The notes: generated by a model not told the origin, from the letters alone. Shown: positions 8,383 to 20,883, numbered from the stretch's first letter. The stretch: DNA of 35,613 bases from an uncultured Actinomycetes bacterium (GCA_903938735.1 CAJAEK010000125.1:1-35613), one strand, 5' to 3'. Program-made: numbers and translations.

Positions 8383-10125
8383 ATGGGTAACGAGAAGAAG
8401 ACGGGGGCGCAGGCTCTCGTGCAAGCGTTAGAAGATTCTGGCGTTGACGTCATGTTCGGTATCCCTGGCGGCGCAATCTTGCCGGCCTACGATCCAATTT
8501 TTGATTCCAAGATTCGCCATATTCTGGTTCGCCATGAACAAGGCGCCGGCCATGCTGCAACCGGTTACGCGCAAGCCACCGGCCGCGTTGGTGTATGCAT
8601 TGCTACATCAGGCCCAGGTGCAACCAATCTCGTCACTCCGTTAGCCGATGCACAAATGGATTCTGTTCCGGTTGTTGCGATTACCGGTCAGGTCGCATCT
8701 GGCGCAATCGGTACCGACGCCTTTCAAGAGGCAGATATTCGCGGCATCACCATGCCGGTCACCAAGCACAACTTCTTGGTAACCGATCCTGCAGAGATTC
8801 CACGCGCTATTGCCGAGGCATTCCATATTGCTAGCACTGGTCGCCCAGGTGCGGTCTTGGTAGATATCGCCAAAGACGCCCTGCAGATGATGACGGATTA
8901 CAACTATCCACAGAGCATTAATTTGGCTGGATATCACCCAATCTCCAAGCCAACCGATGGCGCGATTCGCGATGCGGCTCGTTTGATCGCTGAATCCAGC
9001 GCACCAGTTCTCTATGTGGGTGGCGGCGCTATCAAGTCAGCTGCGCATAAAGAGTTGCTTGAACTTGCAGAGCTCACCGGCGCACCTGTTGTTACAACGT
9101 TGATGGCGCTCGGCGCGTTTCCTAATAGTCATCCACAACATTTGGGCATGCCTGGAATGCACGGCACGGTTGCTGCGGTTACCGCGCTTCAAAAAGCTGA
9201 CTTGCTCATTACCTTGGGCGCTCGCTTTGATGATCGCGTTACCGGAAAGCTTTCGTCCTTTGCTCCGAACGCAAAGATCCTTCATGCAGATATTGATCCT
9301 GCAGAAATTGGAAAGAACCGCCGCGCCGATGTTGCCGTTGTTGGCGATTTGAAGCTCACCATTGCTGCACTTATTCCAGCAGTAAAAGCAGAGTTCAAGA
9401 AGAGCAAGCCCGATCTTGGCGCTTGGTGGAAGCAAGTTAATTCATGGCGCGAGCGCTTCCCGCTTGCTTATGACCTGCCAGCTGATGGTGCGGTCTCACC
9501 ACAATACGTAATTGAACGTATCGGAAAGATTTCAGGTCCAGATTCAATTTATGTGGCTGGCGTTGGCCAACACCAGATGTGGGCTTCACAATTCATTTCG
9601 TACGAAAAGCCACGCACCTGGTTGAACTCCGGCGGCTTGGGAACAATGGGATATGCCGTTCCTGCTGCAATGGGCGCAAAAGTTGGCGCACCAGATACCA
9701 CTGTGTGGGCGATTGATGGCGATGGTTGTTTCCAGATGACCAACCAAGAGCTCGTGACATGCGCCCTGAACAATATTCCGATCAAGGTTGCGATTATCAA
9801 TAACGAGAGCCTGGGCATGGTTCGCCAGTGGCAGACCTTGTTCTATAACCAACGTTATTCAAATACCGAGCTTCAATCCAAGCGGATTCCTGACTTTGCA
9901 AAGCTGGCAGAGGCAATGGGCTGTGTTGGATTGTCATGCGACAAGCCAGAAGATGTCGATCGCGTTATTCAACAAGCGATGGAGATCAACGATCGCCCGG
10001 TCGTTGTTGATTTCAGCGTTCATCGTGATGCAATGGTCTGGCCGATGGTTGCCGCTGGTACATCCAATGATGACATCGTCGTGGCTCGTTCCATGGCGCC
10101 GATCTGGGATTCACAGGAGCTCTAG
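8383..10125 (+). CDS. ilvB: Acetolactate synthase, large catalytic subunit
   Basis: IlvB condenses pyruvate with pyruvate or 2-oxobutyrate to acetolactate or acetohydroxybutyrate, the first common step for valine, leucine and isoleucine. It is a thiamine diphosphate/FAD/Mg2+ enzyme. The catalytic Glu is E52 in [11 protein letters not shown]. The ThDP-binding GDG motif begins [14 protein letters not shown] at about residues 445-458. Length is 580 residues. I prefer the ATG at 8383 to the one at 8377 because AAGGGAG (8370-8376) directly abuts 8377 but is 6 nt from 8383. ilvN follows after 2 bp. Expression is expected to depend on the attenuator just upstream. Confidence 0.97.
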   Translation: MGNEKKTGAQALVQALEDSGVDVMFGIPGGAILPAYDPIFDSKIRHILVRHEQGAGHAATGYAQATGRVGVCIATSGPGATNLVTPLADAQMDSVPVVAITGQVASGAIGTDAFQEADIRGITMPVTKHNFLVTDPAEIPRAIAEAFHIASTGRPGAVLVDIAKDALQMMTDYNYPQSINLAGYHPISKPTDGAIRDAARLIAESSAPVLYVGGGAIKSAAHKELLELAELTGAPVVTTLMALGAFPNSHPQHLGMPGMHGTVAAVTALQKADLLITLGARFDDRVTGKLSSFAPNAKILHADIDPAEIGKNRRADVAVVGDLKLTIAALIPAVKAEFKKSKPDLGAWWKQVNSWRERFPLAYDLPADGAVSPQYVIERIGKISGPDSIYVAGVGQHQMWASQFISYEKPRTWLNSGGLGTMGYAVPAAMGAKVGAPDTTVWAIDGDGCFQMTNQELVTCALNNIPIKVAIINNESLGMVRQWQTLFYNQRYSNTELQSKRIPDFAKLAEAMGCVGLSCDKPEDVDRVIQQAMEINDRPVVVDFSVHRDAMVWPMVAAGTSNDDIVVARSMAPIWDSQEL

Positions 10126-10127
10126 TC

Positions 10128-13318
<3,191 letters not shown>

Positions 13319-13333
13319 TGTGAAGGTGAATTA

Positions 13334-14374
13334 ATGTCTAACGTAGTAAAGCTCGCGGTCATTGCTGGCGACGGCATTGGTCCAGAAGTCGTCGGTGAAG
13401 GTCTCAAGGTTTTGGAAGCAGTAGCCGCTAAGTACGGCACGACTTTTGCTAAGACCGAATACGACCTTGGTGCAAAGTACTGGCACCGAACTGGTGAAAC
13501 TTTGCCGGATTCCGTTCTTGCCGAGCTTGCTACAGCAGACGTTATTTTGTTGGGCGCGGTTGGCGACCCGGGTGTGCCTAGTGGCGTGCTCGAGCGCGGA
13601 CTCTTGCTCAAGCTTCGCTTCGCATTTGATCACTACATCAATCTCCGTCCAGCGAAACTCTTCCCAGGTGTTAAGTCCCCACTGGTTAATTCTGATGCGA
13701 TTGATTTTGTCGTTGTTCGCGAAGGAACCGAAGGCCCATATGTTGGCGCCGGCGGGTCGTTGGCATACGGGACACCGGATGAAATAGCTACCGAGGAGAG
13801 TCTCAACACTCGACGCGGCGCAGAGCGTGTGATTCGCGATGCCTTTGCACGCGCCCAAGCTCGACCACGCAAGAAGCTGACCTTGGTACATAAGAACAAT
13901 GTGCTGACTCGCGCTGGTGGTCTATGGACCCGAACCTTCAACGAAGTTGCTAAAGAATTCCCGGATGTCACCACCGACTACTTGCATGTCGATGCGGCAT
14001 CGATGTTCTTTGTAACCAACCCAGAGCGGTTTGATGTGGTTGTCACCGATAATCTCTTTGGCGATATCTTGACCGATATTGCGGCTGCCATTTGCGGCGG
14101 TATTGGTTTGGCTGCTTCTGGCAACATCAACCCAACCGGAAAATTCCCATCCATGTTTGAACCCGTTCACGGTTCTGCACCGGATATTGCTGGCAAGGGG
14201 CTAGCGGATCCCACCGCGACCATCATGTCGGTTGCGATGTTGCTCTCACATATTGGATTGCACGACGCTGCGCGCGAAGTTGAAGCAGCGGTTGCTGCTG
14301 ACCTGGTCTCCCGTGGAGATACCAAGCGCTCCACCTCTGAAATTGGCGCCGCCATCTTGCAGGCTGTGAAGTAA
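13334..14374 (+). CDS. leuB: 3-isopropylmalate dehydrogenase
   Basis: LeuB oxidatively decarboxylates 3-isopropylmalate in leucine synthesis. In the citramalate route it also converts 3-methylmalate to 2-oxobutyrate. Substrate-binding arginines are visible at R95 (LKLRFAFD), R105 (NLRPAK) and R129 ([10 protein letters not shown]). The metal-binding aspartates lie in [13 protein letters not shown]. Length 346 is normal. AAGGTG lies 7 nt before the ATG. Neighbouring cimA makes the dual leucine/isoleucine role likely. leuA and leuCD are not in the window. Confidence 0.96.
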   Translation: MSNVVKLAVIAGDGIGPEVVGEGLKVLEAVAAKYGTTFAKTEYDLGAKYWHRTGETLPDSVLAELATADVILLGAVGDPGVPSGVLERGLLLKLRFAFDHYINLRPAKLFPGVKSPLVNSDAIDFVVVREGTEGPYVGAGGSLAYGTPDEIATEESLNTRRGAERVIRDAFARAQARPRKKLTLVHKNNVLTRAGGLWTRTFNEVAKEFPDVTTDYLHVDAASMFFVTNPERFDVVVTDNLFGDILTDIAAAICGGIGLAASGNINPTGKFPSMFEPVHGSAPDIAGKGLADPTATIMSVAMLLSHIGLHDAAREVEAAVAADLVSRGDTKRSTSEIGAAILQAVK

Positions 14375-14384
14375 AGGAGAAGCC

Positions 14385-15470
14385 ATGAAAGTAAATCTCC
14401 ATCCAAATACTGCACCGGCAACTGACGCTGATCGCGCCGCAAAAATTGCCGAAGGTGGATTCGGTAAGTACTACACCGACAATATGGTCGTTGCAGAGTG
14501 GAGCCTTGAAAACGGCTGGTCTGATGCAGAGTTGAAGCCTTATGGTCCGCTGACACTTGATCCTGCGACCGCGGTATTTCATTATGGTCAGGAAATTTTC
14601 GAGGGCATGAAGGCATATATCCAACCCGATGGTTCAATTTCATTGTTCCGACCACAAGCAAATGCCGAACGTTTTGCACGAAGCGCAGCGCGGTTAGCGT
14701 TGCCGGAGATGCCGACTGACTTTTTTGTTAAAACCATTGAAGAATTGGTGAAGCAGGACCGCGCCTGGGTTCCTGGCAAAGTAGGAGAGTCGCTCTACTT
14801 GCGTCCATTCATGATTGCTACCGAAGTTGGTCTGGGCGTACGCCCATCCAATAAGGCGATGTATCTCTTGATCGCAACACCAGCCTCTGCATATTTCAAT
14901 GCCGCCAAGGCAGTGACCGTTTGGATTTCGACCGAATATGTTCGCGCAGCGCCAGGTGGAACCGGTGAAGCAAAATGTGGTGGTAACTACGCAGCATCAT
15001 TAGTCGCACAACGCCAAGCCGCCGAGCAAGGTTGCGATCAGGTCGTATGGTTGGATGCGAACGAGCGCCGCTGGATTGAAGAAATGGGTGGAATGAACCT
15101 GTACTTCATCAAGGGTTCAGGCAAAGATGCCACCGTTGTTACTCCGAAATTGACCGGCACCTTGTTGCCAGGAATCACCCGCGATTCAATTCTCTCGGTT
15201 GCGGCAGACCTTGGTTACAAGGTGGAAGAAACAATGATTTCTATCGATGATTGGCGCGATGGCGTTGCTAGCGGTGAAATCACTGAAATCTTTGCCTGCG
15301 GAACCGCGGCAGTTGTTTCAGCTGTGGGAGCCGCGAAGAGCGCGCATGGCACATGGACTACCGGCGACGGAAATCCAGGACCTATCACGCAACAGATTCG
15401 GGAAACCTTGCTCGGTATTCAACACGGCACAATCGCGGATACGCGCGGATGGAACGTCAAGGTCTGTTAA
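14385..15470 (+). CDS. ilvE: Branched-chain amino acid aminotransferase (class IV)
   Basis: IlvE transfers the amino group of glutamate to the branched-chain 2-oxo acids, the last step for Val, Leu and Ile. It is a fold-type IV PLP enzyme. The Schiff-base lysine is K197 in GEAKCGGNYAAS, and FHYGQEIFEGMKAY near 65-78 is the conserved N-terminal substrate loop. Length 361 is normal for the actinobacterial type. A strong AAGGAG lies 6 nt upstream of the ATG. Its stop overlaps the cimA start as TAATG. Confidence 0.97.
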   Translation: MKVNLHPNTAPATDADRAAKIAEGGFGKYYTDNMVVAEWSLENGWSDAELKPYGPLTLDPATAVFHYGQEIFEGMKAYIQPDGSISLFRPQANAERFARSAARLALPEMPTDFFVKTIEELVKQDRAWVPGKVGESLYLRPFMIATEVGLGVRPSNKAMYLLIATPASAYFNAAKAVTVWISTEYVRAAPGGTGEAKCGGNYAASLVAQRQAAEQGCDQVVWLDANERRWIEEMGGMNLYFIKGSGKDATVVTPKLTGTLLPGITRDSILSVAADLGYKVEETMISIDDWRDGVASGEITEIFACGTAAVVSAVGAAKSAHGTWTTGDGNPGPITQQIRETLLGIQHGTIADTRGWNVKVC

Positions 15471-17059
15471 TGCCAACATCTGACGCTTTCCATATTTACG
15501 ACACCACGCTTCGTGATGGCGCGCAGCAAGAAGGTCTGAACCTTTCGGTTCATGACAAGCTGGCGATTGCTCGTTATCTCGATGAGTTGGGTGTTGGATT
15601 TATTGAAGGCGGCTGGCCCGGCGCAAACCCTAAGGACACGGAATTCTTTGAGCGCGCAAAAAAAGAATTGCAGTTAAAGAACGCCACCTTCGTAGCGTTC
15701 GGTGCGACACGTCGCCCTAACGTCAAAGCAGCAGATGATGTCTTGCTCCGCGCGCTTGCTGATTCAGGCGCAGCGGCCGTAACGCTGGTGGCAAAGTCTC
15801 ACGATCGTCACGTTGATTTAGCGCTCAAGACCAACCTGGATGAAAACCTGGCGATGATTCGCGACTCCATCAAGTTTTTGCGCGATGGTGGCCAACGGGT
15901 GTTTCTCGATGCCGAGCACTTCTTTGATGGTTACCTCTCTAACAAGGCATATGCGTTAGAAGTAGTACGGACCGCAGCTGAAGCTGGCGCAGATGTAGTC
16001 GCGCTCTGCGATACAAATGGTGGCATGTTGCCGGACCAGCTAGCCGACATCGTGCATGACGTCCTCGGAGCATCGTCATCTCGCCTGGGTATTCATTGCC
16101 ACAACGACACCGGCTGCGCGATCGCTAACTCGTTGGCCGCTATTGAAGCTGGTGCGACGCATGTGCAGGGCACGCTTAATGGGTATGGCGAGCGCACCGG
16201 TAACGCCGATTTAGTCAGCATCATCGCTAACTTGGAGTTGAAGAAGAAGCAGAAAGTTTTGCCAGAAGGCGCGCTACGCGAGGCATTCCGGATTTCGCAC
16301 GCTGTTTCTGAGGTAACAAACGTTGCCCCAAGTCCACGCCAACCATACGTCGGCGTATCAGCATTCGCGCACAAAGCGGGATTGCATGCCAGCGCGATCA
16401 AGGTAGATCCAGCGATGTATCAACACGAAGATCCGGCTTCGGTAGGAAACGATATGCGGATGCTTGTTTCGGATATGGCCGGCCGCGCCTCCATCGAATT
16501 AAAGTCGCAAGAACTTGGCGTTGATATCGGCGACGATAAAGAGGTCGTGGGTCGGGTTGTAGCACGCGTCAAAGAGATGGAAGCACGCGGCTTTACCTTT
16601 GAAGCAGCGGATGCATCATTCGAGCTTCTCTTGCGGGAAGAGATTGATGGCAAGCGTGCCAAGTTCTTCACGATTCTTAATTGGGACACCACCGTTACTC
16701 GTGGCTCCGGGGATGCTGTGACTTCACGCGCGCAGGTCACCATCTCTGCCGGCGGCGAAGTAATTGAGGCTGAAGGATCCGGTAATGGTCCGGTCAACGC
16801 CATCGACCGCGCACTGCGTAGCGGTTTGGAAAAGTTTTATCCAGAGCTCGCAAAGCTAGAGCTGACGGATTACAAAGTTCGAATTCTGGAAGGTCGATTG
16901 GGCACCGGCGCAATCACTCGCGTTTTGGTTGAGACCAGCGATGGCACAGGGGAGTGGACCACGATCGGTGTTCATGAGAACGTAATTGCTGCGTCTGCGA
17001 TGGCGCTGGAGGATGCGGTGACCTACGGCTTGCTTCGTCAGGGTCGCTTACCAGAATGA
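15470..17059 (+). CDS. cimA: Citramalate synthase (2-isopropylmalate synthase family)
   Basis: CimA condenses pyruvate with acetyl-CoA to (R)-citramalate, opening the threonine-independent route to 2-oxobutyrate and isoleucine. The HMGL-type barrel starts with YDTTLRDGAQQEG at about 9-21. The family-specific segment GGWPGANPKD, which separates CimA from LeuA, is near 46-55, and the metal-binding HCHNDTG follows near 210. The last ~130 residues form the LeuA-type allosteric domain. The 529-residue form starts at the ATG overlapping the ilvE stop; an upstream in-frame extension to 15353 would run through ilvE in another frame and is rejected. Its stop overlaps the xerC start as ATGA. Precise substrate preference is inferred from family similarity. 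Confidence 0.93.
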   Translation: MPTSDAFHIYDTTLRDGAQQEGLNLSVHDKLAIARYLDELGVGFIEGGWPGANPKDTEFFERAKKELQLKNATFVAFGATRRPNVKAADDVLLRALADSGAAAVTLVAKSHDRHVDLALKTNLDENLAMIRDSIKFLRDGGQRVFLDAEHFFDGYLSNKAYALEVVRTAAEAGADVVALCDTNGGMLPDQLADIVHDVLGASSSRLGIHCHNDTGCAIANSLAAIEAGATHVQGTLNGYGERTGNADLVSIIANLELKKKQKVLPEGALREAFRISHAVSEVTNVAPSPRQPYVGVSAFAHKAGLHASAIKVDPAMYQHEDPASVGNDMRMLVSDMAGRASIELKSQELGVDIGDDKEVVGRVVARVKEMEARGFTFEAADASFELLLREEIDGKRAKFFTILNWDTTVTRGSGDAVTSRAQVTISAGGEVIEAEGSGNGPVNAIDRALRSGLEKFYPELAKLELTDYKVRILEGRLGTGAITRVLVETSDGTGEWTTIGVHENVIAASAMALEDAVTYGLLRQGRLPE

Positions 17060-17958
17060 CCGATGCCGGCTTGATTGCTCAGTACGAAGAGCATCTGGCA
17101 ATTGACTGCAATCTTGCAGATAACTCCATCCGGGGTTACGTCTCGGACTTACAGTCTTTCTTGGCTCATATCGAAAAGTTAAACATCACGGAATTTTCTG
17201 ATTTAGAGTTGAAGCACGTTCGGTCATGGCTAGCCAACTTGCAGACGACTGGCGCAGCACGTTCTACCCTGGCCCGCCGAATCGTTTCGATGCGCGCTTT
17301 TACAGGGTGGGCATATCGCAATGGCTGGTTGAGCTCGGACATCGCTGCTTCATTAGTAGTACCTAAGCCGCACCGCACGCTGCCCGATGTGTTGAACCAG
17401 AACGATGCTCAGCAGATGATCGATGCGCTGATCGAACGGAATGTCGAAACCCACGCCGCGAAATCTCGGCGCGATCTGGCGATTGTTGAAGTCTTGTATG
17501 CGTCAGGTGCACGCGTCTCGGAAATTTGCGGCTTAGATATGCGCGATCTTGATCAAAGCCGTCAAACCATAAAAGTTTTAGGCAAAGGTAATAAAGAACG
17601 AGTCGTGCCACTTGGTGGCCCGGCAATGACTGCCATCAATGATTACCTGTCGAAGGCGCGTCCGGAATTCGCCAACGAATTATCGGGCGATGCAATTTTT
17701 CTTGGCTCTCGCGGAAAGCGAATTGATCAACGAACCGTTCGTGAAATCGTGTATCGAGCAACCGCAGAAGTCGGCGTGAAAATGGGGCCGCATGGTCTGC
17801 GCCATTCTGCTGCTACGCACTTGCTTGAAGGCGGCGCAGATTTGCGCACCGTGCAAGAGATTTTGGGTCATTCGTCACTGGCAACAACTCAGATTTACAC
17901 CCACGTCTCGCCGGAGCGGTTGAAAAGTGCATATGACCAAGCACATCCCAGGGCATAA
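17056..17958 (+). CDS. xerC: Site-specific tyrosine recombinase XerC/XerD
   Basis: This recombinase acts at dif to resolve chromosome dimers. The N-terminal SAM-like DNA-binding domain covers about residues 1-100 and the catalytic domain 110-300. All active-site residues are visible: R153 (SGARVSE), K177 (LGKGNKERVVP), H246 and R249 (PHGLRH), H272 (LGHSS) and the nucleophile Y281 (TQIYTHVS). At 300 residues it is full length. The ATG overlaps the cimA stop, so it may be transcribed and translated with the amino acid operon. XerC rather than XerD is chosen because of its location upstream of rpsB, the usual place of xerC in Actinobacteria. Confidence 0.9.
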   Translation: MTDAGLIAQYEEHLAIDCNLADNSIRGYVSDLQSFLAHIEKLNITEFSDLELKHVRSWLANLQTTGAARSTLARRIVSMRAFTGWAYRNGWLSSDIAASLVVPKPHRTLPDVLNQNDAQQMIDALIERNVETHAAKSRRDLAIVEVLYASGARVSEICGLDMRDLDQSRQTIKVLGKGNKERVVPLGGPAMTAINDYLSKARPEFANELSGDAIFLGSRGKRIDQRTVREIVYRATAEVGVKMGPHGLRHSAATHLLEGGADLRTVQEILGHSSLATTQIYTHVSPERLKSAYDQAHPRA

Positions 17959-18109
17959 GTTCATGAACATGAACTGCGTTGCCGGTAGTGCTCTCGACCG
18001 CAACTGACCGCGGCCACGCTAACCCGGTTGCCAATCCCAAGACGATCAGCGACAGGCCGACGACCGCTTTCAGTCCGGCGCCAGAACTTTCAGTTTTTGT
18101 AATGTCCAT
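17813..18109 (-). CDS. Possible small membrane protein, antisense to the xerC 3' end (uncertain)
   Basis: I do not recognise this 98-residue frame. It starts MDITKTESSGAGLK, followed by a clear hydrophobic helix (VVGLSLIVLGLATGLAW, about residues 15-31), then a polar stretch with HVHE and HMHF. The last half lies antisense to the end of xerC (146-bp overlap), which argues against it. The first 50 codons use GTC, CTG, ATC and GGC like the neighbours, which argues for it. GAGACT lies 6 nt before the ATG, resembling the -10 of the ilv leader. Many Actinobacteria carry a secreted M23-peptidase-like gene divergent from rpsB at this place. This could be a shrunken relic of that gene, or an unrelated small protein. 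No catalytic motif is present. Confidence 0.3.
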   Translation of the reverse strand: MDITKTESSGAGLKAVVGLSLIVLGLATGLAWPRSVAVESTTGNAVHVHELMPWDVLGHMHFSTAPARRGCKSELLPVTNDPKSLARCANLRRLQASA

Positions 18110-18439
18110 GCAGGCAGTCTCGATTATGGGGCTCAGGCCAGCGCGGGCAGGCGGGAAATCTGGGGAAAAAGCACCCCTGTGCATCACATAGGATTAGCCC
18201 CAGCACAACAGCAGTTTTGAGCCCGCTGAGGAAACTCAATCGGAATCTCATAGTTGTGACTTCACGCGCTTAACTGAGTTAGCACTTCGGTGATCTACCC
18301 AGTAACCATTTCGGTCCGCGGATTGTTTTCGTAACAACCCGGTCGGTGATTAAGCGCTAGAGATTCAACAAATCGTTGAGTCGTTAACCGAGTGCGTTAT
18401 TCGTGCCTGCACGGAAACGCAATGAAGGAGTATGCCGTT
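17959..18439. other. 481-bp spacer between xerC and rpsB
   Basis: This is the only gap over 300 bp. It begins with the inverted repeat GTTCATGAACATGAAC (17959-17974). Then comes the 5' half of a doubtful minus-strand ORF (to 18109), an anonymous stretch at 18110-18260 in which I see nothing clear, and finally the hairpin-rich rpsB leader. I found no tRNA-like clover leaf, and no terminator with a T-run. Confidence 0.6.
18264..18430 (+). promoter_or_regulatory. Structured rpsB 5' leader with several hairpins
   Basis: Successive stems can be drawn. GCTTAAC/GTTAGC is at 18268-18283 (one bulge), competing with CAC-TTCG-GTG at 18283-18292, which has a UUCG tetraloop. TTGTT/AACAA is at 18323-18337. 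TCAAC/GTTGA is at 18365-18379. The last is the strongest: GCGTT/AACGC enclosing CGTGC/GCACG at 18394-18420. It ends 4 nt before the Shine-Dalgarno AAGGAG (18425-18430). Many bacteria autoregulate rpsB-tsf through S2 binding to the leader; that this leader does so is inference. Confidence 0.4.
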
Positions 18440-19255
18440 ATGGCAGTTGTAACAATGCGAGAGCTCCTCGACAGCGGAGTCCACTTCGGACACCAGACTC
18501 GTCGATGGAACCCAAAGATGAAGCGCTACATTTTCGCGGAGCGCAATGGCATCTACATCATCGATATCCAACAATCACTCGCGCTGATTGATAGCGCTTA
18601 CGAGTTTGTTAAGGACACAGTCGCCAAGGGCGGACATATCCTTTTCGTTGGAACAAAGAAGCAAGCACATGAGCCAATTAAGGCGATGTCTGCTCGCGTA
18701 GGAATGCCATACGTCACCGAGCGTTGGTTGGGCGGAATGCTCACCAACTTCCCAACCGTCTACAAGCGTATTCAGCGCTTGAAGGAGTTGGAAGCCCTAG
18801 AGAGTTCTAACGATCAAGTTTTGACTAAGAAGGAACTCTTGGTTCTTCGCCGCGAGCGCGAGAAGCTCACCAAGAACCTCGAAGGTATTCGCAACATGAC
18901 CAAGTTGCCTTCAGCAATTTGGGTAGTCGATACCAAGAAGGAGCACCTTGCTGTTGCAGAAGCACACAAGCTCGGTATTCCAGTCGTCGCTATCTTGGAT
19001 ACCAACTGCGATCCAGATGAAGTCGATTACAAGATTCCAGGCAACGACGATGCAATTCGTTCCATCGCATTGTTGACTCGCGTCATTGCCGATGCAGCAA
19101 CCGCAGGCTTGCAGGCTCGTTCTGCAACCGCAGCAGCTGCCGCGCAAAATTCCGATGCACCTGCAGCTAAGGCTGAAGCAGTGTTGGCAGATGTTGCTAA
19201 CGAGATGCTTTCAGCAGCCGGCGAAGCAGCACCAGCTGAAGGGGAGACCAAGTAA
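18440..19255 (+). CDS. rpsB: 30S ribosomal protein S2
   Basis: S2 is a surface protein of the small ribosomal subunit, needed for S1 binding and initiation. The start [20 protein letters not shown] is canonical. The ATG at 18440 lies 9 nt after AAGGAG (18425-18430), so the in-frame extension to 18392 is not used. The core ([10 protein letters not shown], then [10 protein letters not shown]) is complete. The tail after about residue 225 is Ala/Glu rich, as common in Actinobacteria. Length is 271. The tsf GTG follows the stop without a gap. Confidence 0.98.
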   Translation: MAVVTMRELLDSGVHFGHQTRRWNPKMKRYIFAERNGIYIIDIQQSLALIDSAYEFVKDTVAKGGHILFVGTKKQAHEPIKAMSARVGMPYVTERWLGGMLTNFPTVYKRIQRLKELEALESSNDQVLTKKELLVLRREREKLTKNLEGIRNMTKLPSAIWVVDTKKEHLAVAEAHKLGIPVVAILDTNCDPDEVDYKIPGNDDAIRSIALLTRVIADAATAGLQARSATAAAAAQNSDAPAAKAEAVLADVANEMLSAAGEAAPAEGETK

Positions 19256-20086
19256 GTGGCGGCCTACACAGCAGACGATGTAAAGCGTTTACGCGAAGCA
19301 ACTGCCGCTGGCATGTTGGATTGCAAGAAGGCGCTCGACGAAGCCGAAGGTAACTTCGATAAGGCAGTCGAGATCATTCGCGTTAAGGGACTCAAGGGAG
19401 TCACCAAGCGCGAAGGTCGCACAACTTCAAATGGTTTGGTCATTGCAGAAGCCGAAGGCAACTTGGGCGTCATGATTGAACTTAACTGCGAAACCGACTT
19501 CGTTGCGAAGGGCGATCGTTTCCAGGAGTTGGCAGCAGACCTCTTGGCACAGCTCAAGGCAACCAAGATTGCTGAATTGCCAGCCTTCTTGGAGTCAAAG
19601 CTTGCGAACGGCAAGAGCGTGCAAGAACTCATCGATGAGGGCAACGCAACTTTGGGCGAGAAGATCGAACTTCGCCGCATTGCAGTTCTCGATGGTTCAC
19701 CTGTTGCTCTCTACTTGCACCGCACCAGCCCAGATTTGCCACCACAGGTTGGCGTCTTGGTTCAGCTCGCATCTGCTGCGGCAGAAGCCGGCAAGGACAT
19801 TGCACAGCACATTGCAGCATTCGCACCTCAGTTTGTTCGTCGCGAAGATATTCCGGCCGACAACATCGAGAACGAGCGTCGCATCGCTGAAGAGACCGCC
19901 CGCGCTGAAGGTAAGCCAGAAGCCTCGATTTCAAAGATTGTTGAAGGTCGCGTGACCGGATACGTCAAGGAAATCAGCTTGTTGGAGCAGGCCTTTGCGA
20001 AGGATGCCAAGAAGACGGTCCAGCAAATCGTGGATGAAGCAAAGACAGCCGTGTCGGCGTTTCACCGTTTCCGAGTTGGACAGTAA
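19256..20086 (+). CDS. tsf: Translation elongation factor Ts
   Basis: EF-Ts exchanges GDP for GTP on EF-Tu. The N-terminal UBA-like domain (VKRLREATAAGMLDCKKAL, about 9-27) and the two core halves (NCETDFVAKGDR near 77-88) are intact. The 276-residue length is typical of Actinobacteria. The start codon is GTG, directly after the rpsB TAA, so the gene depends on rpsB translation and on any control exerted through the rpsB leader. Confidence 0.98.
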   Translation: MAAYTADDVKRLREATAAGMLDCKKALDEAEGNFDKAVEIIRVKGLKGVTKREGRTTSNGLVIAEAEGNLGVMIELNCETDFVAKGDRFQELAADLLAQLKATKIAELPAFLESKLANGKSVQELIDEGNATLGEKIELRRIAVLDGSPVALYLHRTSPDLPPQVGVLVQLASAAAEAGKDIAQHIAAFAPQFVRREDIPADNIENERRIAEETARAEGKPEASISKIVEGRVTGYVKEISLLEQAFAKDAKKTVQQIVDEAKTAVSAFHRFRVGQ

Positions 20087-20114
20087 TCTCTTCCTCAGTA
20101 CAAGTAACGTCTAG

Positions 20115-20165
20115 TTAAGGAGCACTCACTATGGCCCGTCAAGGTTATAAGAGAGTGCTCCTTAA
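20115..20165 (+). promoter_or_regulatory. Perfect 13-bp stem-loop sequestering the pyrH Shine-Dalgarno sequence
   Basis: TTAAGGAGCACTC (20115-20127) is the exact reverse complement of GAGTGCTCCTTAA (20153-20165). The left arm contains the whole AAGGAG ribosome-binding site. The right arm is inside pyrH codons 8-12 (Arg-Val-Leu-Leu-Lys). The 25-nt loop holds the ATG at 20131. The Arg codon is AGA, rare among its neighbours, and it contributes to the stem. The fold would block initiation unless it is opened. Confidence 0.75.
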
Positions 20166-20847
20166 ACTTTCTGGCGAAGTTTTTGGTGGTGCTGCTGGCA
20201 TCGGTGTTGACCCTGATGTTGTGCACGATATCGCCGCTCAAATTGCAGATGTGGTTCGCGCTGGCACCGAAGTAGGTATCGTCGTCGGTGGCGGTAACTA
20301 TTTCCGCGGTGCAGAGCTACAACAGCGTGGCATGGATCGCGCACGAGCTGACTACATGGGCATGCTCGGTACCGTTATGAACTGCCTGGCGCTTCAAGAT
20401 TTTCTGGAAAAAGAAGGAATCGATACTCGCGTGCAGACCGCCATCACGATGGGTCAGGTCGCTGAGCCATACATTCCACGCCGCGCAATTCGTCACTTAG
20501 AAAAGGGCCGGGTCGTAATTTTTGGCGCCGGTGCAGGTATGCCGTTCTTCACTACCGACACCGTTGCTGCACAACGCGCGCTTGAAGTAGGCGCGAAGGC
20601 TTTGTTACTCGCCAAGAGTGGCGTCGACGGCGTCTACTCGGCTGACCCACGCAAGGATTCTTCTGCAACGAAATACGATTCAATTTCATACGACGAGGTA
20701 CTTTCTAAGTCGCTCGCAGTCGCTGATGCGGCAGCCTTCTCGCTCTGTCGCGAAAATAATTTGCCGATCGTTGTCTTTGATCTTAAGGACAAGGGAAATA
20801 TTGGTCGCGCGGTTCGCGGCGAATCTATCGGAACGCTCGTTTCTTAA
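20131..20847 (+). CDS. pyrH: UMP kinase
   Basis: PyrH phosphorylates UMP to UDP with ATP; the bacterial enzyme is a hexamer of the amino acid kinase fold, activated by GTP and inhibited by UTP. Signatures are [10 protein letters not shown] at 7-16, VGGGNYFRG near 52-60, and a nucleotide-binding segment with [13 protein letters not shown] near 131-143. Length 238 is normal. AAGGAG lies 8 nt before the ATG. It sits in the conserved tsf-pyrH-frr order, 44 bp after tsf. A long hairpin covers its ribosome-binding site, suggesting translational control separate from rpsB-tsf. Confidence 0.98.
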   Translation: MARQGYKRVLLKLSGEVFGGAAGIGVDPDVVHDIAAQIADVVRAGTEVGIVVGGGNYFRGAELQQRGMDRARADYMGMLGTVMNCLALQDFLEKEGIDTRVQTAITMGQVAEPYIPRRAIRHLEKGRVVIFGAGAGMPFFTTDTVAAQRALEVGAKALLLAKSGVDGVYSADPRKDSSATKYDSISYDEVLSKSLAVADAAAFSLCRENNLPIVVFDLKDKGNIGRAVRGESIGTLVS

Positions 20848-20883
20848 TTCAGTTGAAGTATTTATCGGAACACGGAGAAAAAG

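Noticed and set aside
13322-13327. GAAGGT 6 nt before leuB as a -10 element
   Set aside because: AAGGTG is a normal Shine-Dalgarno sequence and the gene lies within a tightly packed operon.
15353-15469. N-terminal extension of cimA
   Set aside because: Would lie out of frame within ilvE; the ATG at 15470 overlapping the ilvE stop gives the normal N-terminus.
18392-18439. 16-codon N-terminal extension of rpsB
   Set aside because: AAGGAG at 18425-18430 is placed for the ATG at 18440, and [10 protein letters not shown] is the normal S2 start.
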